Positions 15,685 to 25,821 of a stretch of DNA of 64,000 bases are shown here, in pieces. The notes beneath the pieces were generated by a model. That model was not told the origin of the DNA and ran no database searches. It saw only the letters and a list, made by a program, of their open reading frames with translations. Source of the DNA: Agrobacterium tumefaciens (GTDB lineage: Bacteria > Pseudomonadota > Alphaproteobacteria > Rhizobiales > Rhizobiaceae); assembly GCF_005221325.1 (NCBI RefSeq), contig NZ_CP039888.1:1922001-1986000 (forward strand), written 5' to 3'. How positions within the stretch are numbered: the first letter of the stretch is position 1; each line of letters starts with the position of its first letter. The position numbers and the translations under genes were made by a program.

Positions 15685-16791
15685 ATGGTGGGTTCTATTC
15701 TGAAACAGGAGCGCATGCTGCTTCTGGCAATACCGGCGGCAATCGCCGCCTATATGTCGGAACATGCGATATTCGAAGCCGGAAAGACGGCGGCGCTGAT
15801 TGCCGCAATCGTACTCATCGGGCTCATCGTTCTCGTCTCGATGCGGGTTGCCCATCACGCTGAAATTCTTGCCGCCAAGGTCGGCGATCCCTACGGCACG
15901 ATGATCCTCACCCTTTCGGCGGTCGCCGTGGAAGTGCTGATCCTCGCCATCATCATGAGCGAATCCAGTTCACCAACACTGGTGCGCGATACGATCTATT
16001 CGGCCGTCATGATCGACATCAACGGCATCCTGGGCCTCGCCGCCCTGCTCGGCGGTCTACGCCACGGTGAGCAGCCCTATAATGACGATTCCGGCAAGAC
16101 CTATGGCGTGATGATCCTCACCGCCATGGGCATTTCTATGATCGTGCCGGAATTCATTCCGCAACAGAGCTGGCACGTCTATTCCGCCTTCACCATCGTC
16201 GCGATGATCGCGCTCTATGCGCTCTTCCTCAAGATGCAGGTTGGCCCGCACAGCTATTTCTTCAGCTATACCTATCCCCGCAAGGCCCACCCCGCCGGTC
16301 AGGCATCCGACGGCCATGCGGAGGAGGAAGACGAAGGCAACGTGCCGTTCTCCATCGGCCTCATCATTGCCGGCGTGGTGCTGATCGGCGTGCTGGCGGA
16401 ATTCATGTCCACCTTCCTGGGCGAAAGCCTTGAGGGCACGAATGCGCCGCCCGCGCTGATGGCGGTGGTGGTCGCGACGATCTCGGCCTCGCCGGAAATC
16501 CTCACCGCGCTCAGGTCCGCCTTGCGCAACCGCATGCAGGCCGTGGTCAACATCGCCATGGGCGCATCGCTGTCGACGGTGATCCTGACCGTGCCGGTCA
16601 TGGAGGGCATCGCGCTTTACACCGGCCAGCCCTTCATCATGGCCATGACGCCGGTTCAGACCGTGATGGTCTTCATCACCCTCATCGCCGCCGCCATCAA
16701 CCTCAATGACGGCGAAACCAATGCGATCGAGGGAATGACGCATTTCATTCTCTTCGCCACCTTCATCATGCTGCTGTTCCTCGGGCTCTGA
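15685..16791 (+). CDS. chaA: Calcium/cation:proton antiporter, ChaA-like
   Basis: 368 residues with about 11 hydrophobic helices, in two homologous halves separated by an acidic cytoplasmic loop (HAEEEDEGN, residues 212-220). The conserved alpha-repeats are VGDPYGTMILTLSAVAVEVLIL and SASPEILTALRSALRNRMQAVVNIAMGASLS. Length and motifs fit the ChaA branch of the CaCA family, which exports Ca2+/Na+ in exchange for protons across the inner membrane. GGGAAGGG lies upstream of the ATG. Convergent with aatA. Confidence 0.88.
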   Translation: MVGSILKQERMLLLAIPAAIAAYMSEHAIFEAGKTAALIAAIVLIGLIVLVSMRVAHHAEILAAKVGDPYGTMILTLSAVAVEVLILAIIMSESSSPTLVRDTIYSAVMIDINGILGLAALLGGLRHGEQPYNDDSGKTYGVMILTAMGISMIVPEFIPQQSWHVYSAFTIVAMIALYALFLKMQVGPHSYFFSYTYPRKAHPAGQASDGHAEEEDEGNVPFSIGLIIAGVVLIGVLAEFMSTFLGESLEGTNAPPALMAVVVATISASPEILTALRSALRNRMQAVVNIAMGASLSTVILTVPVMEGIALYTGQPFIMAMTPVQTVMVFITLIAAAINLNDGETNAIEGMTHFILFATFIMLLFLGL

Positions 16792-16798
16792 CCGAAAC

Positions 16799-16832
16799 GA
16801 AAAAAGCCCGGCATCGCTGCCGGGCTTCTTCA
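16799..16832. terminator. Bidirectional terminator between chaA and aatA
   Basis: A 10-bp stem (AAGCCCGGCA 16804-16813 / TGCCGGGCTT 16818-16827). On the minus strand it is followed by TTTTTTCGTTT, so it mainly ends aatA; on the plus strand CTTCTTC gives a weaker stop for chaA. Confidence 0.8.
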
Positions 16833-16852
16833 GTCGATATATCCCAGGCCGA

Positions 16853-18067
<1,215 letters not shown>

Positions 18068-18266
18068 CTATTGGGGTTGACATCGGCAGAGGCTGGAAAT
18101 CTTGTCTGCTACGGCAATTTCTATGTCGAAAGACGGACATAGTTTCAAGGTCAAAAGCCGGCTTATCTGCAGCGGCGGAGAATTTAAACCTTCCTTAACC
18201 CGGAAGTAACGCTTGATACGCTACATTGGCGAGCCTAGGGGTCGTGTCTCTATAGCTGGTTGAAAA

Positions 18267-19193
18267 ATGGCGCCCAAAAGCATCTTTTCCAGTCTTGTCC
18301 GCGAGGTCGATGGCACATGGTCCACGGCCTACCAAACCTTCAACCTGAAATCGGCCCTGCAGCCGATTTTCCGTCGCACGGCAAGCGGCATGCTGGACAT
18401 CGATTCCTTCGAGGGTCTGGTGCGGCCCCACCGCAACGGCGATCCGGTAACGCCGGGCGAATTCTTCTCGCTTGTGGCATCTGAAGACATCGAAAATATC
18501 GACAGTATCCTGCGCACGATCCATATTCTCAACACCGGCAAGCTCAGCCGATCCCGCGCCCGCATCTTCGTCAATTTCCATCCGGGCCTGTTCCAGACCC
18601 CGGCCAAGATGCGGCAAGAAGTAGAGCGCATGCGGCTGACCGCCCATGAGGCCGGCATGACGGCGGACCGCATCGTCTGCGAAATCTCCGAGAAAAAGGC
18701 CTCCGACACCCAGATGGTCGCCGACTTCGCATATCACATGCACGATATCGGTTTCCGCGTGGCGCTGGACGACTATGGCGCCGGCGATTCCGACATCGAC
18801 CGCGTGAAGCTCATCAAGCCGGATTACGTGAAATTCGAAGCGGGCTGGGTGCGTGATTTCATGCAGAATTCGGCCGGCGCCGCCCTTCTGCGCGTCATCG
18901 TCCGCCAGTTCCGCGAGGACGGGATAGAGCCAGTATTCGAAGGACTTGAAACGAGCTGGCAGGTCGATCTGTGCGAAGACCTCGGCGTCCTGCTGATGCA
19001 GGGCTATGTTCTGGCAAAACCCGAACTCGCACCGACAAGTTTCGATACACGCTTCCCGGAGCTCGGAAGCGAATATTTCGCCCCTTCAAGGACGGAGAGA
19101 AACACTACGGCACCGGCATTTTCCCGGGAAGACCGCGCGCCCGATCCGCATCCGCTGCGCCAGGTCAGGACCTTCGGAAAACGCGGCCTCTGA
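18267..19193 (+). CDS. Stand-alone EAL-domain cyclic-di-GMP phosphodiesterase (EGL variant)
   Basis: 308 residues made almost wholly of one EAL domain with no membrane or sensor segment. The signature motif reads EGL (DSFEGLVRPH). The other catalytic positions look kept: FVNFHPG (Asn), CEISEKK (Glu), LDDYGAGDSD (Asp pair), YVKFEAGW (Lys), FEGLET (Glu) and MQGY (Gln). It is therefore probably active as a phosphodiesterase, with a glycine in place of the central alanine. The last about 40 residues are charged and variable. Weak ribosome site; divergent from aatA. Confidence 0.82.
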   Translation: MAPKSIFSSLVREVDGTWSTAYQTFNLKSALQPIFRRTASGMLDIDSFEGLVRPHRNGDPVTPGEFFSLVASEDIENIDSILRTIHILNTGKLSRSRARIFVNFHPGLFQTPAKMRQEVERMRLTAHEAGMTADRIVCEISEKKASDTQMVADFAYHMHDIGFRVALDDYGAGDSDIDRVKLIKPDYVKFEAGWVRDFMQNSAGAALLRVIVRQFREDGIEPVFEGLETSWQVDLCEDLGVLLMQGYVLAKPELAPTSFDTRFPELGSEYFAPSRTERNTTAPAFSREDRAPDPHPLRQVRTFGKRGL

Positions 19194-19339
19194 CGCGATT
19201 TACGGCGAAACACCCTCCCCAGGTGGCCCTGCCACAATATGGCCGCAATAAATACCGCGGAACGCCAGAATTCGGTCTCCAAGCCGTCCATTTCCGGGCC
19301 TCTTTTATCCTTCATGAACAGGGACAAGAGGCGACAGCC

Positions 19340-19651
19340 ATGTTTACCAACGATCGGACTTCCGTTGAAAGGTTAAGGGCGCAGAGAACGCTGTTTTCCC
19401 TCTGGATGGCCGTTGCGGCTTTTCTTGTCATCGTCACCATGGCCGCCGGCATCGCAACCTCGGCCAATGCGGCCACCGAAGCACTCGACACCCTGCACAC
19501 CTCGGCCATTCCGCAGGTGGCGGCAACCACCAAGGCAGGCCCTCACCTGCTGCTCATCGTTCTCTCAGCCGCAGCTTTTATCGGCCTCGGTATTGGCGGC
19601 CTGACGCTGACCCGGCGCAGCTTGAAGGACGAGGCTCGCCGCTACAAATAA
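19340..19651 (+). CDS. Small two-helix membrane protein of unknown function
   Basis: 103 residues. A first hydrophobic segment or signal (LFSLWMAVAAFLVIVTMAAGIATSA) ends near ANA, then a short Ala/Thr-rich stretch, then a second helix (LLLIVLSAAAFIGLGIGGLTL) and a basic tail (RRSLKDEARRYK). AAGAGG lies 8 bases upstream of the ATG. The open frame extends far upstream over the end of the EAL gene, but the Shine-Dalgarno supports the start at 19340. Not recognised as a named family. Confidence 0.6.
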   Translation: MFTNDRTSVERLRAQRTLFSLWMAVAAFLVIVTMAAGIATSANAATEALDTLHTSAIPQVAATTKAGPHLLLIVLSAAAFIGLGIGGLTLTRRSLKDEARRYK

Positions 19652-19806
19652 GCAGCCGCCGCCTCGACTTGCGGCATCGGCACGTTGCTGATAAAGCACC
19701 CGGGAAACAGCCATCCGAAACTTTGGATCGGCATTTCAAAAAATCCCCTGTTTGCCACGGCCGTGACTGAATGATGTTCCCGGCCCCTGCTGTGCTGGTG
19801 CCAATA

Positions 19807-20709
19807 ATGACGCGTGTTCAGGCCAATATGCTGCTTCTGCTCGCAGCAGCGATCTGGGGAGGCGGCTTCGTCGCCCAATCCTCCGCCATGGCCTCGATCG
19901 GCCCGTTCTGGTTCGTCGGCCTGCGTTTCGCCATCGCCGCCATTGCCGTTCTGCCCTTCGCGCTGATGGAAACACGGTCGCTGAAATCGCCGCCGCGCCG
20001 CCGTGAAATCGGCAGCTTCATCCTCGTGGGATTGGCCCTGTTCGGCGGCGCCACCACCCAACAGGTCGGTCTCCTGACCACGACCGTCACCAATTCCAGT
20101 TTCCTGACCGGGCTCTACGTCATCTTCGTGCCCGTCATCGCCGTCGTGCTTTACCGCCGTCATCCCCATTGGGTCATCTGGCCCTGCGCGCTGATGATGC
20201 TCGGCGGCATATTTCTCCTCTCCGGCGGCGCCTTCGAGACGCTGACGACAGGGGATATTCTCAGCATCATCTGCGCCTTCTTCTGGGCGATCCAGATCAC
20301 GCTGGCAGGACGCTTCGTCTCCGAAAGCGGACGGCCGCTGGCGCTTTCCTGTACTCAGTTCGCGGTTTGCTCCCTTCTTAGTTGCATGATCGGTGTCGTG
20401 TTCGAACCCATCAGCATGGCGGCGATCGAAGCGTCGATGGTGGAAATTCTCTACGTCGGCCTCGTCTCTTCCGGCCTCGCCTTCGTGCTGCAGGTCATTG
20501 CCCAGCGTTACACCACGGCGCCGCAGGCCGCGATTTTCCTGTCTTCCGAGGCGCTTTTCGGCGCCCTGCTGGCCTCGATCTTCCTGAAGGAAACCATTTC
20601 CAGCGCCGGCTATGTCGGCTGCCTCATCATCTTCATCGCCATCCTGATCGTTGAACTCGTACCGGAACTGACACGCAAACGGCAAAAAACCATAACGGAA
20701 GCGGCCTGA
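19807..20709 (+). CDS. EamA/DMT-superfamily transporter
   Basis: About 300 residues with ten hydrophobic helices in two EamA repeats (ANMLLLLAAAIWGGGFVAQSSAM; second repeat from GDILSIICAFFWAIQITLAGRF). The second repeat holds the typical SSEALFGALLASIFLKE motif. These are inner-membrane metabolite or amino-acid exporters; the substrate is unknown. The ATG at 19807 begins the canonical MTRVQANML; an upstream in-frame ATG at 19771 adds 12 residues. A hairpin (20722-20748) and a terminator (20832-20867) follow. Confidence 0.87.
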   Translation: MTRVQANMLLLLAAAIWGGGFVAQSSAMASIGPFWFVGLRFAIAAIAVLPFALMETRSLKSPPRRREIGSFILVGLALFGGATTQQVGLLTTTVTNSSFLTGLYVIFVPVIAVVLYRRHPHWVIWPCALMMLGGIFLLSGGAFETLTTGDILSIICAFFWAIQITLAGRFVSESGRPLALSCTQFAVCSLLSCMIGVVFEPISMAAIEASMVEILYVGLVSSGLAFVLQVIAQRYTTAPQAAIFLSSEALFGALLASIFLKETISSAGYVGCLIIFIAILIVELVPELTRKRQKTITEAA

Positions 20710-21154
20710 CGCGGAAAGAAAGGATTTTTCTGTTTTCGCAGAAAATCCGTCGAGCTCGTTCAAATTTTTGCTGCGAAGACCCGATGCGACCGGCAATTAT
20801 TTCATCAGCCATCGCTTATGCGGAAAAAATGTGCGGTTCTCAGGTGTAATGCTACCGCAGGTTTTTTATCTGACAAAAAGCCCGTAAAAACTTTTGCTTG
20901 CCAATTTTCGATAAACGCAGCAATCTATTGCGGTTCGGGCAATTTGCGAGCATGGGAAGGCCTATAAATTTGCGCACTGGGGACGCTATAAACCTCGGGC
21001 GGTGGGACGAAAAACGTTGGATGAGAACGCCATTACTTCCTGCTGCGAAGGTCCATTTTCTCAATAGTCAAGAACTGCCTGCCAACGCCCACGCGGGGCA
21101 AAACTGTAATGCTGCCTGTAGCTGAACGCGGGCAGAGCGAAAAGGACCTGATGC
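20710..21154 (+). other. Intergenic region: hairpins and long leader of the cold-shock gene
   Basis: 445 bases without a convincing gene. It holds a hairpin GGATTTTTCTG/CAGAAAATCC (20722-20748). A terminator-like hairpin follows (TGCGGT 20832-20837 / ACCGCA 20854-20859, then TTTTTT). After that come about 285 bases leading to the cold-shock gene with GC-rich repeats near its end (CTGCC...GGGCAG, 21112-21136). A long structured 5' leader would fit cold-shock mRNAs. I saw no ORF with a ribosome site and no tRNA; a small RNA ending at 20867 is possible. Confidence 0.45.
20832..20867 (+). terminator. Intrinsic terminator downstream of the EamA transporter
   Basis: A 6-bp perfect stem with a 16-base loop is followed by GGTTTTTTA. 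It lies 120 bases after the transporter stop, so it may end that mRNA or an unannotated short RNA. Confidence 0.55.
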
Positions 21155-21370
21155 ATGGCCGAAACTGGCACCGTAAAATTCTTCAATACAGACAAAGGCT
21201 TCGGCTTCATCAAGCCAGACAATGGTGGCGCTGATATCTTTGTTCACATCTCTGCCGTACAGGCTTCCGGCCTGTCCGGACTTTCAGAAAATCAGAAAGT
21301 GAGCTTCGACACGGAACCGGATCGTCGCGGCAAGGGCCCGAAGGCAGTCAATCTGCAGATTGCTGGCTGA
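21155..21370 (+). CDS. Cold-shock protein (CspA family)
   Basis: 71 residues, a single cold-shock domain. The RNA-binding motifs are GTVKFFNTDKGFGFIKPD (RNP1 region KGFGFI) and DIFVHISAVQ (RNP2 DIFVHI). It binds single-stranded RNA as a chaperone. An AAAAGGA ribosome site lies 9 bases upstream of the ATG, a long leader precedes it (20868-21154), and a strong terminator follows. Whether this copy is induced by cold cannot be told from the sequence. Confidence 0.95.
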   Translation: MAETGTVKFFNTDKGFGFIKPDNGGADIFVHISAVQASGLSGLSENQKVSFDTEPDRRGKGPKAVNLQIAG

Positions 21371-21399
21371 CCCTAAAACGGCTTTCTTTCTAGTTGAAG

Positions 21400-21424
21400 C
21401 CCGGCAGGAATGCCGGGTTTTTTT
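21400..21424 (+). terminator. Terminator of the cold-shock gene
   Basis: Stem CCCGGC (21400-21405) / GCCGGG (21412-21417) followed by seven T residues, 29 bases after the stop. Confidence 0.9.
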
Positions 21425-21455
21425 ATGCGCCCTGCAGGCCTCTATTGGCCGGAAC

Positions 21456-22100
21456 TTAGAGCCCCTTGAGATAGGGGTTGTTGAGCCGTTCATCACCCAG
21501 CCGCCCACCGGGTCCATGGCCGCAGATGAAACCGACATCGTCACCCAGCGGCAGGAGCTTGTCGCGAATGGATGCCATCAATTGCTCGTGGTTTCCGCCC
21601 GGCAGGTCCGTGCGCCCCACCGATCCCGAAAACAGCACGTCGCCGACATGGGCGAAGTTCTGGTCGCGGTTGTAATAAATGACGTGGCCCGGCGCATGGC
21701 CTGGGCAATGATAGACCTCGAAGACGTGATCTCCAAAGGAGACCTTGTCGCCATCCTTCAGCCATGTGTCCGGCACGACATTCTTCAGACCACTGATGCC
21801 GTACTTTTCAGCCTGCACCTCGATCCTCTCCAGCAGCGGCCGGTCATCCTCATGCGGCCCGATGACCGGCAGGGAAAGTTTTGCACGCAGTTCATCGGCA
21901 CCGCCGGCATGATCGAGATGCCCGTGCGTCAGCCAGATTTCCTTCAACGTGATACCGTTTTCAGCAACGACCTGCAGAATGACGTCCACATCCCCACCGG
22001 GATCGACGACGACGCCTTCCTTGGTATCCTGATCGAACAGGATGGTGCAGTTCTGCTCGAACGGCGTGACCGGAATAATGCCCGCCTGCAACTTTCCCAT
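21456..22100 (-). CDS. MBL-fold hydrolase (glyoxalase II / YcbL-like)
   Basis: 214 residues, metallo-beta-lactamase fold. Zinc ligands are visible in THGHLDHAGG (HxHxDH), CPGHAPGHV and the final CGHGPGG. N-terminal FEQNCTILFDQ and VVDPGGDVD are typical of the YcbL/GloB-like branch. It probably hydrolyses a thioester such as S-lactoylglutathione. The ATG at 22100 follows AGGAG. Divergent from the SH3-domain gene. Confidence 0.88.
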   Translation of the reverse strand: MGKLQAGIIPVTPFEQNCTILFDQDTKEGVVVDPGGDVDVILQVVAENGITLKEIWLTHGHLDHAGGADELRAKLSLPVIGPHEDDRPLLERIEVQAEKYGISGLKNVVPDTWLKDGDKVSFGDHVFEVYHCPGHAPGHVIYYNRDQNFAHVGDVLFSGSVGRTDLPGGNHEQLMASIRDKLLPLGDDVGFICGHGPGGRLGDERLNNPYLKGL

Positions 22101-22332
22101 ATCCTGTGTCTCCTGTCTGAAAGGTTCCGCCTCCTATAGCCCGCGACCGGTTACGGCACAATGGCGACGGAAAAGACCTCCGCTTTCCGCCGCCCCACTA
22201 TTCTAAAAATCACCATTCGATACAGGGAGATAACAGGAAATTTTTGGTCTTCGGCAGGAATTTCCGGCGAAAAATGTGGAACGCCCTGTTGGCTGCGACG
22301 TTGTAGCTCCAGTCTTAAAAGGAGTGAGACAC

Positions 22333-22932
22333 ATGGACAAGACGCTTAAAATGCTGATCGCTGGCGGCGCCTTCGCCTTGATGGCAGGCTATGCAAACGC
22401 CGCCATGGTCGCCACGACTGCATCGGATATTTCCGTTCGCTCGGGCCCCGGTGAAGACTATCCTGAAGTGGGCCTCGCCACGCGCGGCAGCAACGCGGTT
22501 CTGGATGGCTGCATGGAAGGCAGCAGCTGGTGCCGCATCGAAGTCAACGGCCTGCGCGGCTGGGCTCATGCGGATTATCTGAATGTGATGTACGAGGGCT
22601 CTCCGGTCATTCTCGAACAGCGCCGCGCTGAACTCAGCGTACCTGTCGTGACCTATGAAAAGACCTCGAGCGTGCAGGCAGAACCGAACCCGGGTGACCC
22701 GAACCTTGGTCGCGTCGGCGAAGTCGATCCGCCGCAATCGGTCATCACCTATATGGACGAGCACCCTGCCGACACGATCACCTATGACGGCGACATCGCC
22801 GTGGGTAGTGTTCTGCCGGCAGATGCCCGTATGGTTGAAGTCCCCGACTATCAGTATCGATATGTCCGGGTGAACGATGTGCCGGTTCTCGTAGAACCTT
22901 CGACCCGTCGTATCGTCTACGTCTACCAGTAA
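22333..22932 (+). CDS. Exported SH3-domain / DUF1236 protein
   Basis: 199 residues. A signal peptide (MDKTLKMLIAGGAFALMAGY, cut near ANA) leads to a bacterial SH3 domain (VATTASDISVRSGPGEDYPEVG ... WCRIEVNGLRGWAHADYL). A C-terminal DUF1236 segment ends in VNDVPVLVEPSTRRIVYVYQ. Such proteins are periplasmic and common in rhizobia; the role is unknown, perhaps cell-wall binding. The ATG at 22333 has an AAAAGGAG ribosome site, so the longer open frame from 22276 is rejected. Confidence 0.85.
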   Translation: MDKTLKMLIAGGAFALMAGYANAAMVATTASDISVRSGPGEDYPEVGLATRGSNAVLDGCMEGSSWCRIEVNGLRGWAHADYLNVMYEGSPVILEQRRAELSVPVVTYEKTSSVQAEPNPGDPNLGRVGEVDPPQSVITYMDEHPADTITYDGDIAVGSVLPADARMVEVPDYQYRYVRVNDVPVLVEPSTRRIVYVYQ

Positions 22933-22957
22933 CGCCACCATCACGGCAAAAATGAAG

Positions 22958-22985
22958 GAGAGCGCGGAGTTTCCGCGCTCTTTTC
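22958..22985 (+). terminator. Terminator of the SH3/DUF1236 gene
   Basis: A 10-bp stem AGAGCGCGGA (22959-22968) / TCCGCGCTCT (22972-22981) followed by TTTTC, about 25 bases after the stop. Confidence 0.85.
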
Positions 22986-23171
22986 TATTTCCGGTAAAGG
23001 TCACTCAGGATTCCAGTTGCACCCGCACCCGCGTCATATTATCCACCGCAACAGAAAATGATCGGCGGCATTCTCCCGAGCGGACGCATTTTCGGCTATG
23101 TTTACAGAATATTGGCGCATCGACGCCTGTCAGCCTATGATTAGACAGCCGCAGGATATGAAGGAACCGCA

Positions 23172-23681
23172 GTGCCACCGCAATCGCTCAAAACCGCCGC
23201 CGCCAGGCAGACACCGGCACTCCCGAAGGTAGACGACGGCAAGATCGACTTCGACACGATCGAGGCGCTGTTTTTCGCCTATCGCGATTTCGTTTCCGAT
23301 CCCGACGTCATTCTGTCGAAGCTGGACTACGGCAGGGCGCACCACCGGGTGGTCTATTTCGTCAGCCGGCAACCCGGCATGACGGTAGCGGATCTGCTCG
23401 ACACCCTGCAGATTACCAAGCAAAGCCTCGCCCGCGTGCTCAAGCAATTGATCGACGATGGTTACATCCGCCAGATGGCAGGCCCGGAAGACCGCCGCCA
23501 GCGCAGGCTTTACCCGACCCTGACCGGCCGCGAACTGGCGCTGGCGCTCAGCGAACCGCAGTCACGCCGCATCGACCGGGCGCTGGAAGGACTGGGGCCG
23601 GATGCCCGCGCCTGCGTGCGCAAGTTCCTGGCGCAGATGCGGAGCCCGGCGACGACGACAGCGACCGTGGAGGACGAGTGA
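23172..23681 (+). CDS. MarR-family regulator (PetP-like)
   Basis: 169 residues starting at GTG with AAGGA 7 bases upstream. The winged helix lies at about residues 55-120 (VADLLDTLQITKQSLARVLKQLIDDGYIRQMAGPEDRRQRRLYPTLTGRELA) with the typical DRRxRxLxLT wing. Its stop overlaps the start of the response-regulator gene by 4 bases. The MarR-OmpR pair resembles petP-petR of Rhodobacter, which lie next to the cytochrome bc1 genes; here petABC are 30 kb away. Operon of three with the kinase. Confidence 0.87.
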   Translation: MPPQSLKTAAARQTPALPKVDDGKIDFDTIEALFFAYRDFVSDPDVILSKLDYGRAHHRVVYFVSRQPGMTVADLLDTLQITKQSLARVLKQLIDDGYIRQMAGPEDRRQRRLYPTLTGRELALALSEPQSRRIDRALEGLGPDARACVRKFLAQMRSPATTTATVEDE

Positions 23682-24397
23682 CGATGGCACAGGCTCCGAC
23701 AAAACGCCCGCCGGCGGACGATGATGCGGCGCATCTCCTGATCGTTGATGACGACGCCCGCATTCGCGATCTCCTGCAGCGCTTCCTTGGCGACAAGGGC
23801 TATCGCATCTCCGTGGCCGGCGACGCGGCCGAAGCCCGGCGCAAGATGGTGGGCATCCGTTTTGATCTGCTCATCCTCGACGTGATGATGCCCGGCGAAA
23901 ACGGGCTTTCGCTGACCCGCTCGCTGAACGAGAACAAATCCGTGCCGGTCATTCTCCTCACCGCCCGTTCGGAAGCGGATTCGCGCATTGCCGGGCTGGA
24001 AGCGGGCGCGGATGACTATCTCGCCAAGCCCTTCGATCCGCGCGAACTTGTCCTGCGCATCAACAATATCCTGCGGCGCAACACCTCGCCCGATACGCCG
24101 AAGATCGAACAGATCATGTTCGGTCCCTACAGCTTCTCCATTCCGAAAAAGGAATTGCGGCGCGGTCCCGAGACGATCCGGCTGACGGATCGCGAACAGG
24201 AGATCATGCTGCTTTTTGCCCTGCGCGCCGGCGATACCATTCCCCGCTATGAGTTGGTGGAGGCGGAATCGGAAGTGGGCGAAAGAACAATCGACGTGCA
24301 GATCAACCGTCTTCGCCGCAAGATCGAGGACGACCCTGCCAATCCTGTCTATCTGCAAACGGTGCGCGGCATCGGTTACCGCCTGAGCGTGGACTGA
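23678..24397 (+). CDS. OmpR-family response regulator (PetR-like)
   Basis: 239 residues. The receiver domain (about 17-130) has acidic pocket DDD, phospho-acceptor Asp in LLILDVMMPGENGLS, Thr in VILLTARSE and Lys in DDYLAKPFDPREL. The C-terminal winged helix (about 150-239) ends in VGERTIDVQINRLRRKIEDDPANPVYLQTVRGIGYRL. Starts inside the MarR stop codon and is followed after 31 bases by a cognate kinase. Signal unknown. Confidence 0.93.
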   Translation: MTMAQAPTKRPPADDDAAHLLIVDDDARIRDLLQRFLGDKGYRISVAGDAAEARRKMVGIRFDLLILDVMMPGENGLSLTRSLNENKSVPVILLTARSEADSRIAGLEAGADDYLAKPFDPRELVLRINNILRRNTSPDTPKIEQIMFGPYSFSIPKKELRRGPETIRLTDREQEIMLLFALRAGDTIPRYELVEAESEVGERTIDVQINRLRRKIEDDPANPVYLQTVRGIGYRLSVD

Positions 24398-24428
24398 CCA
24401 GCACTCAACGAAGGGCGAACGCACGGCC

Positions 24429-25808
24429 ATGGCGAGCCTCGATTTTCTCAGCACGGTCAAAAGAAGCGGCGCGGCCAAGGCATGGCGTTCCGCTGGCAGA
24501 TGGCTGCGCCACTGGCTGCCAACCGGCCTTTACACCCGCTCGCTGCTCATCATCATCCTGCCGATGATCCTGCTTCAGGCCGTGGTCGCGGCCGTCTTCA
24601 TGGAACGTCACTGGCAATTGGTGACGGAGCGCCTTTCCGCCGCCGTGACGCGCGATATTTCTGCGATCATCGAGCTTCTGCAGACGGACCCCGAAGAAGA
24701 CGATTATCAGCGCGTCATCCGCATCGCCCGAGAGAAACTCGACCTCAGCGTCTATATCGAACCGAAGAGCGATCTGCCGGCACCCCGGCCCGAGCCGCTG
24801 TTTTCGATCCTCGACAGGATTCTGGCCGATCAGTTGAAACAGCAGATCGGCAGGCCGTTCTGGATCGACACCTATGGCAACGGCTCGCTGGTGGAAATCC
24901 GTGTTCAACTGGAAGACAAGACATTGCGCGTCTTCACCAGCCGTAGTTCGGCCTATGCCTCCAATACCCATATCTTCCTCGTCTGGATGGTCGGCGCGTC
25001 ACTGGTGCTGATCGCCATTTCCATCCTGTTCCTGCGCGGGCAGATCAAGCCCATCGAAGCGCTTGCCAAGGCGGCAGAAAGCTTCGGCAAGGGCCAGAGG
25101 ATCAGCGGCTATTCCCCGCGCGGGGCGGACGAGGTGCGGCGTGCCGGTCTCGCCTTCATCCTGATGCGCGAGCGTATTGAGCGGCAGATGGAACAGCGCA
25201 CGGCCATGCTGAACGGTGTGAGCCATGACCTGCGCACCATCCTCACCCGCTTCAAGCTGCAACTGGCGCTCGCCGGCGACAATCCCGACCTCGAAGGGCT
25301 GGACAAGGATGTCGACGACATGCAGTCGATGCTGGAGGCTTACCTGACTTTCGTCCGCACCGATGTCGAAGAGGATGTCGGCACGCTGGAGCTTCCAGCA
25401 CTTCTGGAGAAGATCGGCCATGATTTCGAGCTGCACGGCAAGAAATTCAGCTACGAACTCTATAATATCGAGAGGATCATCGCCCGGCCGAACGCGCTGT
25501 CCCGCCTCGTCGCCAATCTGGCCGAAAATGCGCGGCGTTACGCCAGCAACCTCCACGTCGATATCCGCAAGGCGCCACGCTCCATCATCATGACCTTCGA
25601 CGATGACGGTGTGGGCATTCCGGAAATCTCCCGCGAAGACGTGTTCAAACCATTCTTCCGGCTGGACGAGGCGCGCAACCTCAATGCCTCGGGCACGGGC
25701 CTTGGCCTCTCCATCGTGCGCGATATCGCCCGCAGCCATGGCGGCGACGTATCGCTCGATGAAAGTCCAATGGGCGGATTGCGGGTAATCGTCAAGATTC
25801 CGGCGTAA
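24429..25808 (+). CDS. EnvZ-like sensor histidine kinase
   Basis: 459 residues. TM1 (SLLIIILPMILLQAVVAAVFM) and TM2 (IFLVWMVGASLVLIAISILFL) flank a periplasmic domain of about 145 residues. Then come HAMP (KPIEALAKAAESFGKGQRI), an H-box LNGVSHDLRTILTRFKLQLAL with the phospho-His, N-box LVANLAENARRYA, G1 DDDGVGIP and G2 GTGLGLSI. It is the kinase for the adjacent OmpR-type regulator. Third gene of the MarR-RR-HK operon. Confidence 0.93.
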   Translation: MASLDFLSTVKRSGAAKAWRSAGRWLRHWLPTGLYTRSLLIIILPMILLQAVVAAVFMERHWQLVTERLSAAVTRDISAIIELLQTDPEEDDYQRVIRIAREKLDLSVYIEPKSDLPAPRPEPLFSILDRILADQLKQQIGRPFWIDTYGNGSLVEIRVQLEDKTLRVFTSRSSAYASNTHIFLVWMVGASLVLIAISILFLRGQIKPIEALAKAAESFGKGQRISGYSPRGADEVRRAGLAFILMRERIERQMEQRTAMLNGVSHDLRTILTRFKLQLALAGDNPDLEGLDKDVDDMQSMLEAYLTFVRTDVEEDVGTLELPALLEKIGHDFELHGKKFSYELYNIERIIARPNALSRLVANLAENARRYASNLHVDIRKAPRSIIMTFDDDGVGIPEISREDVFKPFFRLDEARNLNASGTGLGLSIVRDIARSHGGDVSLDESPMGGLRVIVKIPA

Positions 25809-25821
25809 CGGCAAACAGCCG

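Noticed and set aside
18971..19339. Upstream extension of the small membrane protein overlapping the EAL gene
   Set aside because: The ATG at 19340 has its own Shine-Dalgarno and begins the hydrophobic protein; the extension overlaps a clear coding region in another frame.
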